Shown piece by piece: positions 41,674 to 50,562 of a stretch of DNA of 64,000 nucleotides. The stretch's first letter is position 1, and each line of letters starts with the position of its first letter. The DNA comes from Terrabacter sp. Root85 (lineage in GTDB: Bacteria; Actinomycetota; Actinomycetes; Actinomycetales; Dermatophilaceae): NCBI RefSeq assembly GCF_001429185.1, contig NZ_LMIW01000001.1:1019490-1083489 (forward strand), in the 5' to 3' direction. Under the pieces are notes generated by a model that saw only the letters and a program-made list of their open reading frames with translations, was not told the DNA's origin and ran no database searches. Made by a program: the position numbers and the translations under genes.

Positions 41674-43032
41674 TCACTTGAGGTTGAGCAGCGGCGTGAT
41701 CTTCGCGTCGTACTCCTGGGCCAGGGCCGTGAGGTCCGAGGCGTCCCGGATCTTGGAGAAGAACTCCTCCATGACCATCTTCGACTCGACGGTGGCCCAG
41801 CCCGGGGCCGCCGGCGTCAGCTTGGAGTTCGTCGCGGAGTCGATGAGCGCCTTGGCGAACTGGTCGTCACCGAGGGAGCTGACGTAGTCGGTGTTGGCCG
41901 GACCGAGACCGGCACCGCCGAGCTTCTTCTGGTAGTCCGCGGAGAAGATGATCTTGAGCAGCTCCTTGGACAGGGCCTGGTTCTGGCTGGCCTTGGAGAT
42001 GGCGATGTTCGAGCCACCGGCGAAGACCGGGGCGGCCTTGCCGTCGTTGCCCGGGAGCACGAAGGCGCTGAACTTCGCGTCGTTCCACTCGCGGACCTTC
42101 TTGCCGTCCTTGTCCTTGAGGTCGCCGATCGACCAGTGCGCCCAGCCGGGAGCCATGATCGTCGCGGCGGCGAGCGACGTCTTGCCGGTGACGTTCCCGG
42201 ACTCGTCGAGGATCTCGTCGGCGTCGTTGACGTAGAGCCACGGGGTCTGGTCCTTGGCATCGGCCGGGGCCTTGGACGCGTTCCTGTAGAGATCCTGCAG
42301 CTGGGTCAGACCCTTGACCGTGTTGGGGTCCGCGAGCGTCGAGACCCACTGGCCGTTCTCCTGCTTCGCGAGCTCGCCGCCGTTGGCGAAGATCCACGAG
42401 ATGCCGTTGCGCCAGTCCTGGCCGCCGAGGAAGAAGCCGGAGAAGTTCTTGATGGTGCGGGGGTTCTTGGTGGTGATCGTCGTGACGGCGGCGTTGAACT
42501 CGTCGAGGGTCTTCGGCGCGGCGACACCGGCCTCCTTCCAGATGTCCTTGCGCGCGAACATGTAGCGCGAGCCGAAGTAGTAGGGCAGCGCGTACTGCTT
42601 GCCGTCGACGCTGCCGACGTCGACGAACGACTGCAGCAGCTTGCTGCCGCCGAGCTCCGGGTAGAGGTCGGAGACGTCGCTGAAGGCGCCGACGTTGGTG
42701 AAGGTCGGGCTCTGCGTGTTGCCGATCTCGGTGACGTCGGGGGTGTTCTTCGGGTCGGGCAGCGACGTCGTCAGCTTCGTGACGAGGTCGCCCCAGCTCT
42801 GCTCCTCGATCTTGAGGGTGGCGCCGGTCTTGCTCTTGAAGGTGTCCTGCAGGTACGTGCGCAGCTCCTTCGGGGTGTCGGTGCCGGCGAGCCAGAGGGT
42901 GATCGTCTTGCCGGCGTTGCCCGACGCGCCCGCGGTGGGGTCGGTGGTCGAGCCGGTGGCACCCCCACCGCACGCGGTGAGGACGAGCGCCGCGGTGGTC
43001 GTGGCCACGGCCAGACCCAGGGTCTTCTTCAT
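41674..43032 (-). CDS. Sugar ABC transporter substrate-binding lipoprotein
   Basis: A 452-residue extracellular binding protein. The signal peptide ends in the lipobox LVLTACGGG (Cys about residue 21), followed by a Thr/Ala/Gly linker and a CUT1 binding fold (TITLWLAGTDTPKELRTYLQ, ALPYYFGSRYMFARKDIWKE, TIMAPGWAHWS). The operon's hexosaminidase, ROK kinase and nagB point to GlcNAc, chitobiose or related oligosaccharides as substrate; this is inference from context. ATG 43032 starts a typical N-terminus (MKKTLGLAVATTT). Confidence 0.93.
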   Translation of the reverse strand: MKKTLGLAVATTTAALVLTACGGGATGSTTDPTAGASGNAGKTITLWLAGTDTPKELRTYLQDTFKSKTGATLKIEEQSWGDLVTKLTTSLPDPKNTPDVTEIGNTQSPTFTNVGAFSDVSDLYPELGGSKLLQSFVDVGSVDGKQYALPYYFGSRYMFARKDIWKEAGVAAPKTLDEFNAAVTTITTKNPRTIKNFSGFFLGGQDWRNGISWIFANGGELAKQENGQWVSTLADPNTVKGLTQLQDLYRNASKAPADAKDQTPWLYVNDADEILDESGNVTGKTSLAAATIMAPGWAHWSIGDLKDKDGKKVREWNDAKFSAFVLPGNDGKAAPVFAGGSNIAISKASQNQALSKELLKIIFSADYQKKLGGAGLGPANTDYVSSLGDDQFAKALIDSATNSKLTPAAPGWATVESKMVMEEFFSKIRDASDLTALAQEYDAKITPLLNLK

Positions 43033-43210
43033 TCCTTGTCTTCCTTTCGAAGGGCCGCGGTGCGGACCGGTTGTTCGCTGGACGCGAGTGGAGGGGTGTC
43101 CCTGTGGAGGGGAGTTCGAGGGGAGGTGCGGTGTCGTGGTGCGGTGTCGGGGAGCGATGGCGGGGAGCGATGGCGTATGCCGCCGGGCCGGGTCGGGGTG
43201 GACCGCGGCG

Positions 43211-44347
43211 TCAGGCGACGCCGAGCTGGTCCCAGAGCACGAGGACGGCGGCGCCGCGCAGGACGATGTCGTCGGAGCGGTGCGCGAGGCGCACCGTGAG
43301 GTCGGTCGTCGTGCGGGCGAGGAGGCGGGCCCGGAGGGTCTCCTCGACGGCGTCCCGCAGGACCCCGCCGAGCAGGTGCTCGGGGCCGCTGAGCACGACC
43401 TCCGACAGGTCGAGGGCCGCGACGACGGGGGCGAGGGCGATGCCGAGCCGCTCGCCGGCCTCGCGCAGCGGCCCCTCCGGGTCGTCGCCTGGGGCGGCGG
43501 CGAGCGCCTTCTCGAGGTTGGGCGCCGAGATCCACGTCTCGAGGCAGCCGACCTTGCCGCAGCGGCACGTCGCACCGCCGTCGGTGCCGACGGTGACGTG
43601 GCCGATCTCGCCGGACGCGAAGTGCGCACCGCGCACCCGCTGGCCGCCGACGATGAGCCCGCCGCCGACACCGCGGCCGATCTTGACGAGGACGAGGTCG
43701 TCGCCGCCGTCGCCGAGGGTGTAGTCGGCGTGGACCGCCGCGTCGGCGTCGTTGACGACGAAGACGGGCAGGCCGGTCGCGTCGGCGACGATGTCGCGCA
43801 GCGGCACGTCGGTCCAGCCGAGGTTGGGGGCGGTGTCGACGACGCCGCCCGGGCCGACGATGCCGGGGGTGCCGACGCCGATGCCGAGCAGGGGCGCGGT
43901 GGCGGCGCCGATGACCTCGTGGACGAGGTCGAGCACCGTGTCGACGACGGCCTGGCCGGAGTCGTCGCCGATCGGGCGCTCGGCGCGGACGAGGATGTTG
44001 CCGTCGAGGTCGAGCACCGCGGCGCGGAGCACCTCGTGGGCGGCGAGGTCGACGCCGATGGCCTGCAGGCCGGTGCGGTTGACGTCGACGAGCGTGCCCG
44101 GCTTGCCGGGACGCACGACCTCGGACGGGCCGAGCTCGACGGCGTGGCCGCTGTCCATGAGCTCGGAGACGAGGTCGGAGACGGTCACCTTGCTCATCCC
44201 GAGGCGACGAGCGAGGTCGGCCCGGCTCATCGCGCCGACGGAGTAGAGCATCTGCAGCACGAGCGAGAGGTTGTGCCGCCGGCCGTGCGCAGGCAGTACG
44301 GCGGTGCGGGGGGAGACGCGGCGGGCTCGCGGCAGTGCGGTGGTCAC
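43211..44347 (-). CDS. ROK-family transcriptional repressor
   Basis: A 378-residue repressor of the NagC/XylR kind. An N-terminal winged helix (MSRADLARRLGMSKVTVSDL) is joined to a ROK sugar-binding domain with NDADAAVHADYTLGDGG and the zinc site GEIGHVTVGTDGGATCRCGK. It heads the amino-sugar operon, 178 bp before the binding-protein gene, and probably represses it until the inducing amino sugar binds. GTG 44347 lies at the edge of a 29-bp palindrome, so the protein would repress its own gene; a leaderless mRNA is likely. Confidence 0.92.
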   Translation of the reverse strand: MTTALPRARRVSPRTAVLPAHGRRHNLSLVLQMLYSVGAMSRADLARRLGMSKVTVSDLVSELMDSGHAVELGPSEVVRPGKPGTLVDVNRTGLQAIGVDLAAHEVLRAAVLDLDGNILVRAERPIGDDSGQAVVDTVLDLVHEVIGAATAPLLGIGVGTPGIVGPGGVVDTAPNLGWTDVPLRDIVADATGLPVFVVNDADAAVHADYTLGDGGDDLVLVKIGRGVGGGLIVGGQRVRGAHFASGEIGHVTVGTDGGATCRCGKVGCLETWISAPNLEKALAAAPGDDPEGPLREAGERLGIALAPVVAALDLSEVVLSGPEHLLGGVLRDAVEETLRARLLARTTTDLTVRLAHRSDDIVLRGAAVLVLWDQLGVA

Positions 44348-44375
44348 GAGAGTTAGTAAAGTTTACTAACTCTCG
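44347..44375. promoter_or_regulatory. 29-bp palindrome, ROK repressor operator
   Basis: CGAGAGTTAGTAAA, one central G, and the exact inverted arm TTTACTAACTCTCG span 44347-44375. The TTAGTAAA-TTTACTAA core resembles operators of actinobacterial ROK repressors. It overlaps the GTG of the ROK gene, and its A+T richness stands out in this G+C-rich DNA. Confidence 0.82.
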
Positions 44376-44422
44376 ATGTGGCAACCCCTTCGTCGAGAAA
44401 AGTTCACCGGCCCTCCGGCCGA

Positions 44423-44466
44423 TCGAGGTGATGCTGACACGGAGGTGGGTAGCGCCATCACCTCGA
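44423..44466. repeat. Intergenic palindromic element, GAGGTGAT family, copy 2
   Basis: TCGAGGTGATG (44423-44433) is repeated inverted as CATCACCTCGA (44456-44466). It matches the core and spacing of the element at 8502-8552. It lies between the divergent ROK and DUF2277 genes. Confidence 0.6.
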
Positions 44467-44518
44467 ACGAGGCGGTCTGGAGGGGCCCTGCGTGGGTGCC
44501 GCGACATACAGTCGAGGC

Positions 44519-44794
44519 ATGTGCCGCAACATCCGACAGCTTCACAACTTCGAGCCCGCCGCGACGAGCGACGAGGTCCGTGCCGCCGCGCTGCAGTACG
44601 TCCGCAAGGTCAGCGGGAGCACCAAGCCCAGCCAGGCCAACCAGGCGGCGTTCGACGAGGCGGTCGAGGCGATCGCCCACGCGACGGCCCACCTCCTCGA
44701 GCACCTGACGACGACCGCGCCGCCCAAGGACCGCGAGATCGAGCGCCAGAAGGCGCGCGAGCGCAACGCCGTCCGCTTCGGCACCCCCGCCTGA
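44519..44794 (+). CDS. DUF2277 protein
   Basis: A 91-residue protein matching DUF2277: MCRNIRQLHNFEPAATSDE, QYVRKVSGSTKPSQANQAAF and a charged C-terminus with DREIERQKARER. It is small, helical and cytoplasmic with one N-terminal Cys. The function is unknown. ATG 44519 is the family start. The downstream metallophosphoesterase gene follows after 19 bp and may be cotranscribed. Confidence 0.88.
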   Translation: MCRNIRQLHNFEPAATSDEVRAAALQYVRKVSGSTKPSQANQAAFDEAVEAIAHATAHLLEHLTTTAPPKDREIERQKARERNAVRFGTPA

Positions 44795-44813
44795 CCCGCG
44801 CCGGCTGACCTCC

Positions 44814-45986
44814 TTGTCGTTCTTCGTCGCTGCCGTCGCGGCGCTCCTCGCGCTGCTCACCCTCATCCTCCACCGTCGCCTCGCCGTCGCACCCGGCTGG
44901 CCCACGGCCGCCCGACGCGGCATCGCCGTCGTGCTGACGCTCGGTTGGGCCGCGACCCTCTGCGCCTTCGCCGTCCAGAGCGGCGTCATCGACCCGCGCG
45001 GCACCCGGTGGCTCGCCTGGGTGGGCATGACCTGGCTCGCGTTCGCGTGGTACCTCCTGCTCGGTGCGCTCGTCCTCGGGATCCTTGCTCTCGCAACGAG
45101 ACTCGCCCACCGCCCGGACGCGCGCCGGTCGATCCTGCGCGGGGGCACGCCGCTGGTCGTCGTCGCGGCACTCGGCACGACGGCCTTCCGGAGTGATGTG
45201 CCGGAACTCGCAAGCTCGTGACGCCACATCCCCGGCTCCAGCCTCCACGAGGCGTCGGAGCCCACGGTCTCGACGGTCACCGACGCCGACGTCCCGGCCG
45301 AGCTCAACGGCCTGCGCGTCGCGCTCGTCACCGACCTGCACGTCGGCCCGATCCGTGACGCGGGCTTCACCCGCCGCGTCGTCGATCAGGTCAACGCGCA
45401 GCACCCCGACGTCGTCGTGCTGGGCGGCGACCTCATCGACGGCAAGGTGAGCCAGGTGTCCGACGCACTCGCTCCGCTCGCCGACCTCGACGCCCCGTTC
45501 GGGGTCTTCGCCGTCAGCGGCAACCACGAGTTCATCTCCCAGGAGGCCGACGCCTGGATGGACCACTGGGAGACCCTCGGCATCGACGTCCTGCGCAACG
45601 AGAACGTCACGCTGACTCGGGGATCCGCCTCCATCCGGATGGCCGGCATCCACGACGAGACCGGCCGCGGACCCGACTCCCCCAACATCGACGACGCGCT
45701 CGCCGGCGTCCCCGCTGACACCTTCACGATGCTCGCCGCGCACCAGCCCAAGGCCGCCGAGTCGGGTCAGGGCAAGGGCGTCGACCTCCAGCTCTCCGGC
45801 CACACGCACGGCGGCCAGCTGTGGCCGTTCCGGTATGCCGTCCTGCTCCAGCAGCCGGTCATCGACGGCCTCGGTGCGGTCGGCGACGTGCCGGTCCTGA
45901 CGAGCCGCGGCGCCGGCGCCTGGGGTCCCCCCGTCCGGGTCCTCGCGCCGCCGGAGATCCCGGTCATCACCCTGCGCGCCGGCTGA
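44814..45986 (+). pseudogene. Metallophosphoesterase with membrane N-terminus, interrupted by an in-frame TGA
   Basis: One frame runs from TTG 44814 to TGA 45984-45986 but contains a TGA at 45219-45221. The first 135 codons encode four membrane helices (VAALLALLTLILHRRLAVAP and others). The second part is a YkuE-type phosphodiesterase domain: VALVTDLHVGPIRD, VVLGGDLIDGK, GNHEF and LSGHTHGGQLWPF. No ATG or GTG precedes the metal-binding TDLH after the stop, so the domain cannot be made on its own. About 60 bp around the stop (45184-45244) look inserted and partly palindromic. A sequencing error or readthrough is possible. Confidence 0.75.
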
Positions 45987-46007
45987 GTCCCGCCCTAAGG
46001 TGGCCGC

Positions 46008-46634
46008 ATGGGCATCTGGGCGACCCAGGTCACTCCGCGGCTCGTCGCAGCCGGCGGCGAGGACGAGAAGGTGCGCGCCCTCCGGGCGCGGGCCTGCGAG
46101 GGGCTCCGTGGCGAGGTCGTCGAGCTCGGCTTCGGCAGCGGGCTCAACGTCGGGCTCTACCCCCACGCGGTCACCCGCGTCGTCGCCGTCGAGCCGTCCG
46201 ACGTCGCCTGGGAGCTGGGCGCCCAGCGACGTGCCCGCAGCCCGATCCCGATCGTCCGGGGCGACCTCGACGGCCAGTGGCTCAGCCTGCCCGACGCGAG
46301 CGCCGACGCGGTCCTCTCGACGTTCACGCTGTGCACCATCCCCGACGTCGGCCGCGCCCTCGCCGAGGTCCGGCGCGTGCTGCGCCCCGGCGCCTCGCTC
46401 CACTTCCTCGAGCACGGCATCGCGCCGGAGCAGGGCGTGCAGCGGTGGCAGCGCCTCATCGAGCCCGTGCAGAAGAGGGTCTTCGACGGGTGCCACCTGA
46501 CCCGCCCGATCGACCGTCTCGTCGAGCAGGCGGGTCTCTTCATCGAGGACATCGAGCGGGCCTACGCGCCGATGCCGAAGGTCATGAGGCCGTGGGTCTT
46601 CGGCTACCTCGGCCGGGCCGTGCGGCCGGCCTGA
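46008..46634 (+). CDS. SAM-dependent class I methyltransferase
   Basis: A 208-residue methyltransferase of the Methyltransf_11 group. The SAM site is VVELGFGSGLNVGLYP, followed by VVAVEPSD (acidic residue for the SAM ribose), VRGDLDGQWLSLPDAS and VLSTFTLCTIPDV. The substrate is unknown; LEHGIAPEQGVQRWQRLIEP and HLTRPIDRLVEQAG are typical of a group of phospholipid or small-molecule methyltransferases. ATG 46008 is 21 bp after the phosphoesterase stop. Confidence 0.88.
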   Translation: MGIWATQVTPRLVAAGGEDEKVRALRARACEGLRGEVVELGFGSGLNVGLYPHAVTRVVAVEPSDVAWELGAQRRARSPIPIVRGDLDGQWLSLPDASADAVLSTFTLCTIPDVGRALAEVRRVLRPGASLHFLEHGIAPEQGVQRWQRLIEPVQKRVFDGCHLTRPIDRLVEQAGLFIEDIERAYAPMPKVMRPWVFGYLGRAVRPA

Positions 46635-46817
46635 CGGCGAGCACGACCCAAACGTCCGGCACACCCCCTCGTCAAGGCAGAGACGGACGCTTCGGCGACG
46701 ATCCACACGGACAGGGGACGGTGCAGCGGGCGGACGAGGTCCTCGCCGACCCCGCTCTCGATGTCGTGGTGCTCGACGGCTGACGGTCCCGTCCGCGGCG
46801 CCGACTACGGTTGGCAC

Positions 46818-47528
46818 ATGTCGATCGGCCCGCACCCCGACCTCGTGTCGGAGGTGCGGGCCGCTCTCGTCGCCCGGGCCGACCCGGAGCGGGCAGCCGG
46901 CCAGCAGCGCTACATGAAGTCGGCGATGCCGTACGTCGGCCTCACGTCCCCGCAGCTCAAGGCGGCCCTCGCTCCCCTGCTCCGCGACCCCGGCCTCGCC
47001 ATGGAGTCACGGGAGCAGTGGGAGGCGACGATCCGGGCCCTGTGGGACGGCGCCACCCACCGGGAGCAGTGGTATGCCGCCATCGCCCTCGCGCGTCACC
47101 GCCCCTACCGCGCGTGGGTCGACAGCGACGCGATGCCCTTGTGGGAGAGCCTGATCCGGGCCGGTGCGTGGTGGGACGTCGTCGACGACATCGCGACCCA
47201 CCTCGTCCGCGACACGGTGCTCGCCCACCCGACGGTCGAGGGGCTACGGATGCGCGACTGGGCCGGATCGGACTCGCTGTGGGTGCGCCGAGCGGCGATC
47301 ATCTGCCAAGTCGGCGCGCGTGACCGACTCGACCAGTCGCTGCTCACCGACGTCGTCGAGCCCAACATCGATGACCCGGACTTCTTCAGCCGCAAGGCGA
47401 TCGGCTGGGCGCTGCGCGACCATGCCCGCGTCGACCCGCAGTGGGTGCGCTCGTTCGTCGCCGCCCACCCCGACCTGTCCGGCCTGTCGCGACGCGAGGC
47501 GATCAAGCACCTCGGACCGCTGTCGTGA
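46818..47528 (+). CDS. DNA alkylation repair protein, AlkD-type
   Basis: A 236-residue HEAT-like repeat protein of the AlkD family, which removes N3- and N7-alkylated purines without base flipping. Characteristic segments are QQRYMKSAMPYVGLTSPQLK, GAWWDVVDDIATHLV and DDPDFFSRKAIGWALRDHAR, where Trp and Asp residues contact the damaged DNA backbone. ATG 46818 (MSIGPHPDLVSEV) is used; the frame extends 19 codons further. The MATE gene starts seven bases after its stop. Confidence 0.88.
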   Translation: MSIGPHPDLVSEVRAALVARADPERAAGQQRYMKSAMPYVGLTSPQLKAALAPLLRDPGLAMESREQWEATIRALWDGATHREQWYAAIALARHRPYRAWVDSDAMPLWESLIRAGAWWDVVDDIATHLVRDTVLAHPTVEGLRMRDWAGSDSLWVRRAAIICQVGARDRLDQSLLTDVVEPNIDDPDFFSRKAIGWALRDHARVDPQWVRSFVAAHPDLSGLSRREAIKHLGPLS

Positions 47529-47535
47529 GGCCGTC

Positions 47536-48876
47536 GTGAGCAACACCGCCCCCCTGCCCACGAACCACCGCCGCGAGATCGTCCGCCTGGCGGTCCCGGC
47601 CTTCCTCGCACTCATCGCCGAGCCGCTCTTCCTCCTCGCCGACTCGGCGATCATCGGCCACCTCGGCACCGCCGAGCTCGCCGGGCTCGGGGTCGCGAGC
47701 GCGTCCCTCGTGACGGCAGCCGGCATCTTCGTCTTCCTCGCCTACGGCACGACGAGCGTCGTCGCGCGCCACCTCGGCGCCGGCGACGAGCGCTCCGCGC
47801 TGAGCGCCGGCCTCGACGGCTTCTGGCTGGCCCTCGGCCTCGGCACCGTCACGGCCGCCGCGGTGGCTGTGTGGGCCAGACCGATCAGCGCTGCCTTCGG
47901 CGCCTCCCCGGCCGTCATCGAGCAGGCGACGACCTATCTGCGCATCTCCGCCCTCGGCATCCCCGCGATGCTCGTCATCCTGGCGGTCACGGGCGTGCTG
48001 CGTGGCCTCCAGGACACGACCACGCCCCTCGTCGCCTCGGTCGTGGGCTTCGGCGCCAACATCGTGCTCAACCTCGTCTTCGTCTACGGGTTGCACTGGG
48101 GCATCGCCGGATCCGCGTGGGGCACCGTCATCGCCCAGACCGGCATGGGCCTCGCGCTCGTCACCGTGCTGCTCGTCAAGGCCCGGGCCCGGCAGGCCCG
48201 GCTGCGCCCGCACCCGGCGCGCGTCCTCGCAGCCGCGCGGACCGGCATACCTCTGCTCGTGCGCACCGTCGCCCTGCGCGCGATCCTCATCGTCACGACG
48301 TGGGTCGCGGCCTCGCTCGGCGACGTGACCCTCGCGGCCCATCAGGTGGCGATGACGGTCTGGTCGTTCCTCGCCTTCGCGCTCGACGCCCTCGCGATCG
48401 CGGCGCAGGCCATCACCGGTCGCGCCCTCGGCGCCGGCGACCGGACGGCGGTTCGGGAGGCCATGGGCACGATGATCCGCTGGGGGGTGTGGGGTGGGCT
48501 GGCCCTCGGGCTCGTCATCGCCGGGCTCCACTCGGTCGTGCCGCCGCTCTTCACCCCGGACCCGGCCGTCCAGCAGGCGCTCGGTGCGGCCCTCGTCGTC
48601 GTCGGGCTCGGGCAGGCGGTCGCGGGCTACGTCTTCGTCCTCGACGGCGTGCTCATCGGTGCGGGCGACGGCCGGTGGCTCGCGTGGGGCATGGTCGTCA
48701 CGTTCGTCGCCTACCTGCCGCTCATCCTCGCGGTGCGCGCCGCGGGGCCCAGCGGCTCCGCGACCCGCGACGTCGTCGTGCTCTGGCTCGCCTTCACCGG
48801 GTTCATGGTCATCCGCGGCGTCCTGCTCGGTTGGCGGGCCCGCCGTGACGACTGGATGGTCGTCGGCGCCCGCTGA
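47536..48876 (+). CDS. MATE-family efflux transporter (DinF-like)
   Basis: A 446-residue membrane protein with 12 helices in two halves. It starts VSNTAPLPTNHRREIVRLAV and has LADSAIIGHLGTAELAGLGV and RGLQDTTTPLVASVVGFGAN in the first half and ALDALAIAAQAITGRALGAG in the second, as in DinF-type MATE antiporters. The substrate is unknown. In many actinobacteria a MATE gene lies between rplI and dnaB; here both are more than 9 kb away. Confidence 0.92.
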   Translation: MSNTAPLPTNHRREIVRLAVPAFLALIAEPLFLLADSAIIGHLGTAELAGLGVASASLVTAAGIFVFLAYGTTSVVARHLGAGDERSALSAGLDGFWLALGLGTVTAAAVAVWARPISAAFGASPAVIEQATTYLRISALGIPAMLVILAVTGVLRGLQDTTTPLVASVVGFGANIVLNLVFVYGLHWGIAGSAWGTVIAQTGMGLALVTVLLVKARARQARLRPHPARVLAAARTGIPLLVRTVALRAILIVTTWVAASLGDVTLAAHQVAMTVWSFLAFALDALAIAAQAITGRALGAGDRTAVREAMGTMIRWGVWGGLALGLVIAGLHSVVPPLFTPDPAVQQALGAALVVVGLGQAVAGYVFVLDGVLIGAGDGRWLAWGMVVTFVAYLPLILAVRAAGPSGSATRDVVVLWLAFTGFMVIRGVLLGWRARRDDWMVVGAR

Positions 48877-48879
48877 GCG

Positions 48880-49362
48880 TCAGCTCGCCCGGACGGCACC
48901 GGCCACGAGGAGCCCCGCGGAGGCCAGCGACAGCGCGGCCCGCACGTGGTTCATCGCGACCCAGCCCGGCGCATACCCCTGCCAGGCCGCCGCCGCGGCG
49001 GCGGAGCCGGCGTCCACCCGGCCGAGCGCGTCGTTGCGCGGCACGTGGTAGGCCGCGGTGACCCCGAGGGCGACGGCGCCGGTGAGCGCCCCGGCCACGA
49101 GCAGGGCCCGAGCGCTGCCGCTCGAGCGGGCGAACGCCCAGCCGCCGACGGCGAGCGACCCGAGACCCGAGACGACGAGGGGCACGGCGAGGCCGCGTGG
49201 CGCCGTGACGTTGATGGCCTGCATGGCGCGCACGGCGTCGCTCGCCGCCAACCGGTCGAGGCCAGGCATGACGAAGGTCGAGAAGCCGACGAAGACGCCC
49301 CCGAGCACGCCGGTGCCGAGGGCGGTCGCGAGGGTGACGGTGCGCATGAGAGTCGTGTCCAT
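48880..49362 (-). CDS. DUF1772 membrane protein
   Basis: A 160-residue protein with four helices matching DUF1772: VFVGFSTFVMPGLDRL, DAVRAMQAINVTAPRG and WVAMNHVRAALSLASAGLL. The function is unknown. ATG 49362 (MDTTLMRTVTL) is the likely start. It is divergent from an AraC-type regulator, 89 bp apart, a pairing often seen for DUF1772 genes and suggestive of regulation. It converges with the MATE gene, with three bases between the stops. Confidence 0.85.
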   Translation of the reverse strand: MDTTLMRTVTLATALGTGVLGGVFVGFSTFVMPGLDRLAASDAVRAMQAINVTAPRGLAVPLVVSGLGSLAVGGWAFARSSGSARALLVAGALTGAVALGVTAAYHVPRNDALGRVDAGSAAAAAAWQGYAPGWVAMNHVRAALSLASAGLLVAGAVRAS

Positions 49363-49451
49363 GTCTCCATGACACTGCGCCGGGGTGAGCAGGTGAATGT
49401 TCTTTCGGCTCATCAACCTCAGCGATCGTCTCATCGGCGTACCGTGTGGCG

Positions 49452-50423
49452 ATGGACACCCTCAGCGCCGTCATGGACGGCCACCGGGCCCGCGGCGCCT
49501 CGCTGCTGCGGTGCGAGATGCGTGCGCCGTGGGCTCTGCGGATCGAGGACGAGGCCGCCCTCGGGCTCGTGGTCATGGTGGCGGGGACGGCTGAGCTCCT
49601 GCCCCAGCGGGGCGAGGCGATCGCCCTCGGCACCGGCGACCTCGCGCTCGTCAAGGGCACCCACCCGTGGGTCTTCGCCGACGACGTCGCGACCGAGCCC
49701 GGCGTCGTCATCGAGCCCGGTAACGTCTGCCGGTCCCTGACGGGCGAGCACCTGGCCGTGTCGCTCGGGCTCGGCACACGCACGTGGGGCAACGCGGGTG
49801 ACGAGCCGGGAGACACGACCTTCCTCACGGCGTCGTGGGAGCTCGCGAGCCAGGTGACGGGCCGGTTGCTCGACGCCCTGCCCGACGTAGCAGTCGTCCG
49901 TGCCGACGAGGCCGACCCGACCCTCTCGGGGCTGCTCGCCCGTGAGGTGCAGCGCGACCTCCCCGGCCAGGACGTCGTGCTCGACCGCCTCGTCGACCTC
50001 GTGCTCATCGGGGCCGTCCGCCAGTGGTTCTCGCGCGCCGAGGACTCGGCGCCCTCCTGGTGGCGGGCCGGGTCCGACCCGCTCGTCGGCCGCGCGCTCG
50101 CGGCGCTGCACGACGAGCCGGGGCAGCCCTGGACCCTCGACGTCCTCGCCGCCCACGTCCACGTGTCGCGCGCGACCCTCTCACGCCGGTTCACCGAGCT
50201 CGTCGGCCAGTCGCCGATGGCCTACCTCACCCACTGGCGGCTGGCCCGCGCCGCCGACCTGCTGCGCACGGGCAGCCTCAGCGTCGAGCAGGTCGCACAC
50301 GCCGTGGGCTATGCCAACGCGTTCGCCTTCAGCGCCGCCTTCAAGCGTGAGCACGGGTCGGCGCCGCGCGCCTTCCGGTCGGCGCCCGTGGTCCCGGGAG
50401 CCTCGAGCCCCGTCCCCGGCTGA
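49452..50423 (+). CDS. AraC-family transcriptional regulator
   Basis: A 323-residue regulator with an N-terminal cupin_6 sensing domain (about residues 1-180) and a C-terminal pair of helix-turn-helix motifs: WTLDVLAAHVHVSRATLSRR and SVEQVAHAVGYANAFAFSAA. It is cytoplasmic, ligand unknown. ATG 49452 is two codons after a GTG at 49446. The divergent DUF1772 gene is the likely target. Confidence 0.92.
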   Translation: MDTLSAVMDGHRARGASLLRCEMRAPWALRIEDEAALGLVVMVAGTAELLPQRGEAIALGTGDLALVKGTHPWVFADDVATEPGVVIEPGNVCRSLTGEHLAVSLGLGTRTWGNAGDEPGDTTFLTASWELASQVTGRLLDALPDVAVVRADEADPTLSGLLAREVQRDLPGQDVVLDRLVDLVLIGAVRQWFSRAEDSAPSWWRAGSDPLVGRALAALHDEPGQPWTLDVLAAHVHVSRATLSRRFTELVGQSPMAYLTHWRLARAADLLRTGSLSVEQVAHAVGYANAFAFSAAFKREHGSAPRAFRSAPVVPGASSPVPG

Positions 50424-50562
50424 CCTTCCGGCGCCTCGGACAGCGCACCTATGACGTCCCGCAGCGTCCCAGCGACCCTGACCGACGCGTGGGCTCGGTC
50501 AGGGCCAACTGCTACGGGTTTCCCAGCGTTCTTTAAGGTCGGGCGCTCATAGTCGATGTCGT

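Noticed and set aside
45219..45221. TGA in the phosphoesterase gene as a selenocysteine codon
   Set aside because: It falls in an apparently inserted linker, not at a catalytic residue, and no selenoprotein context or SECIS-like hairpin was evident.
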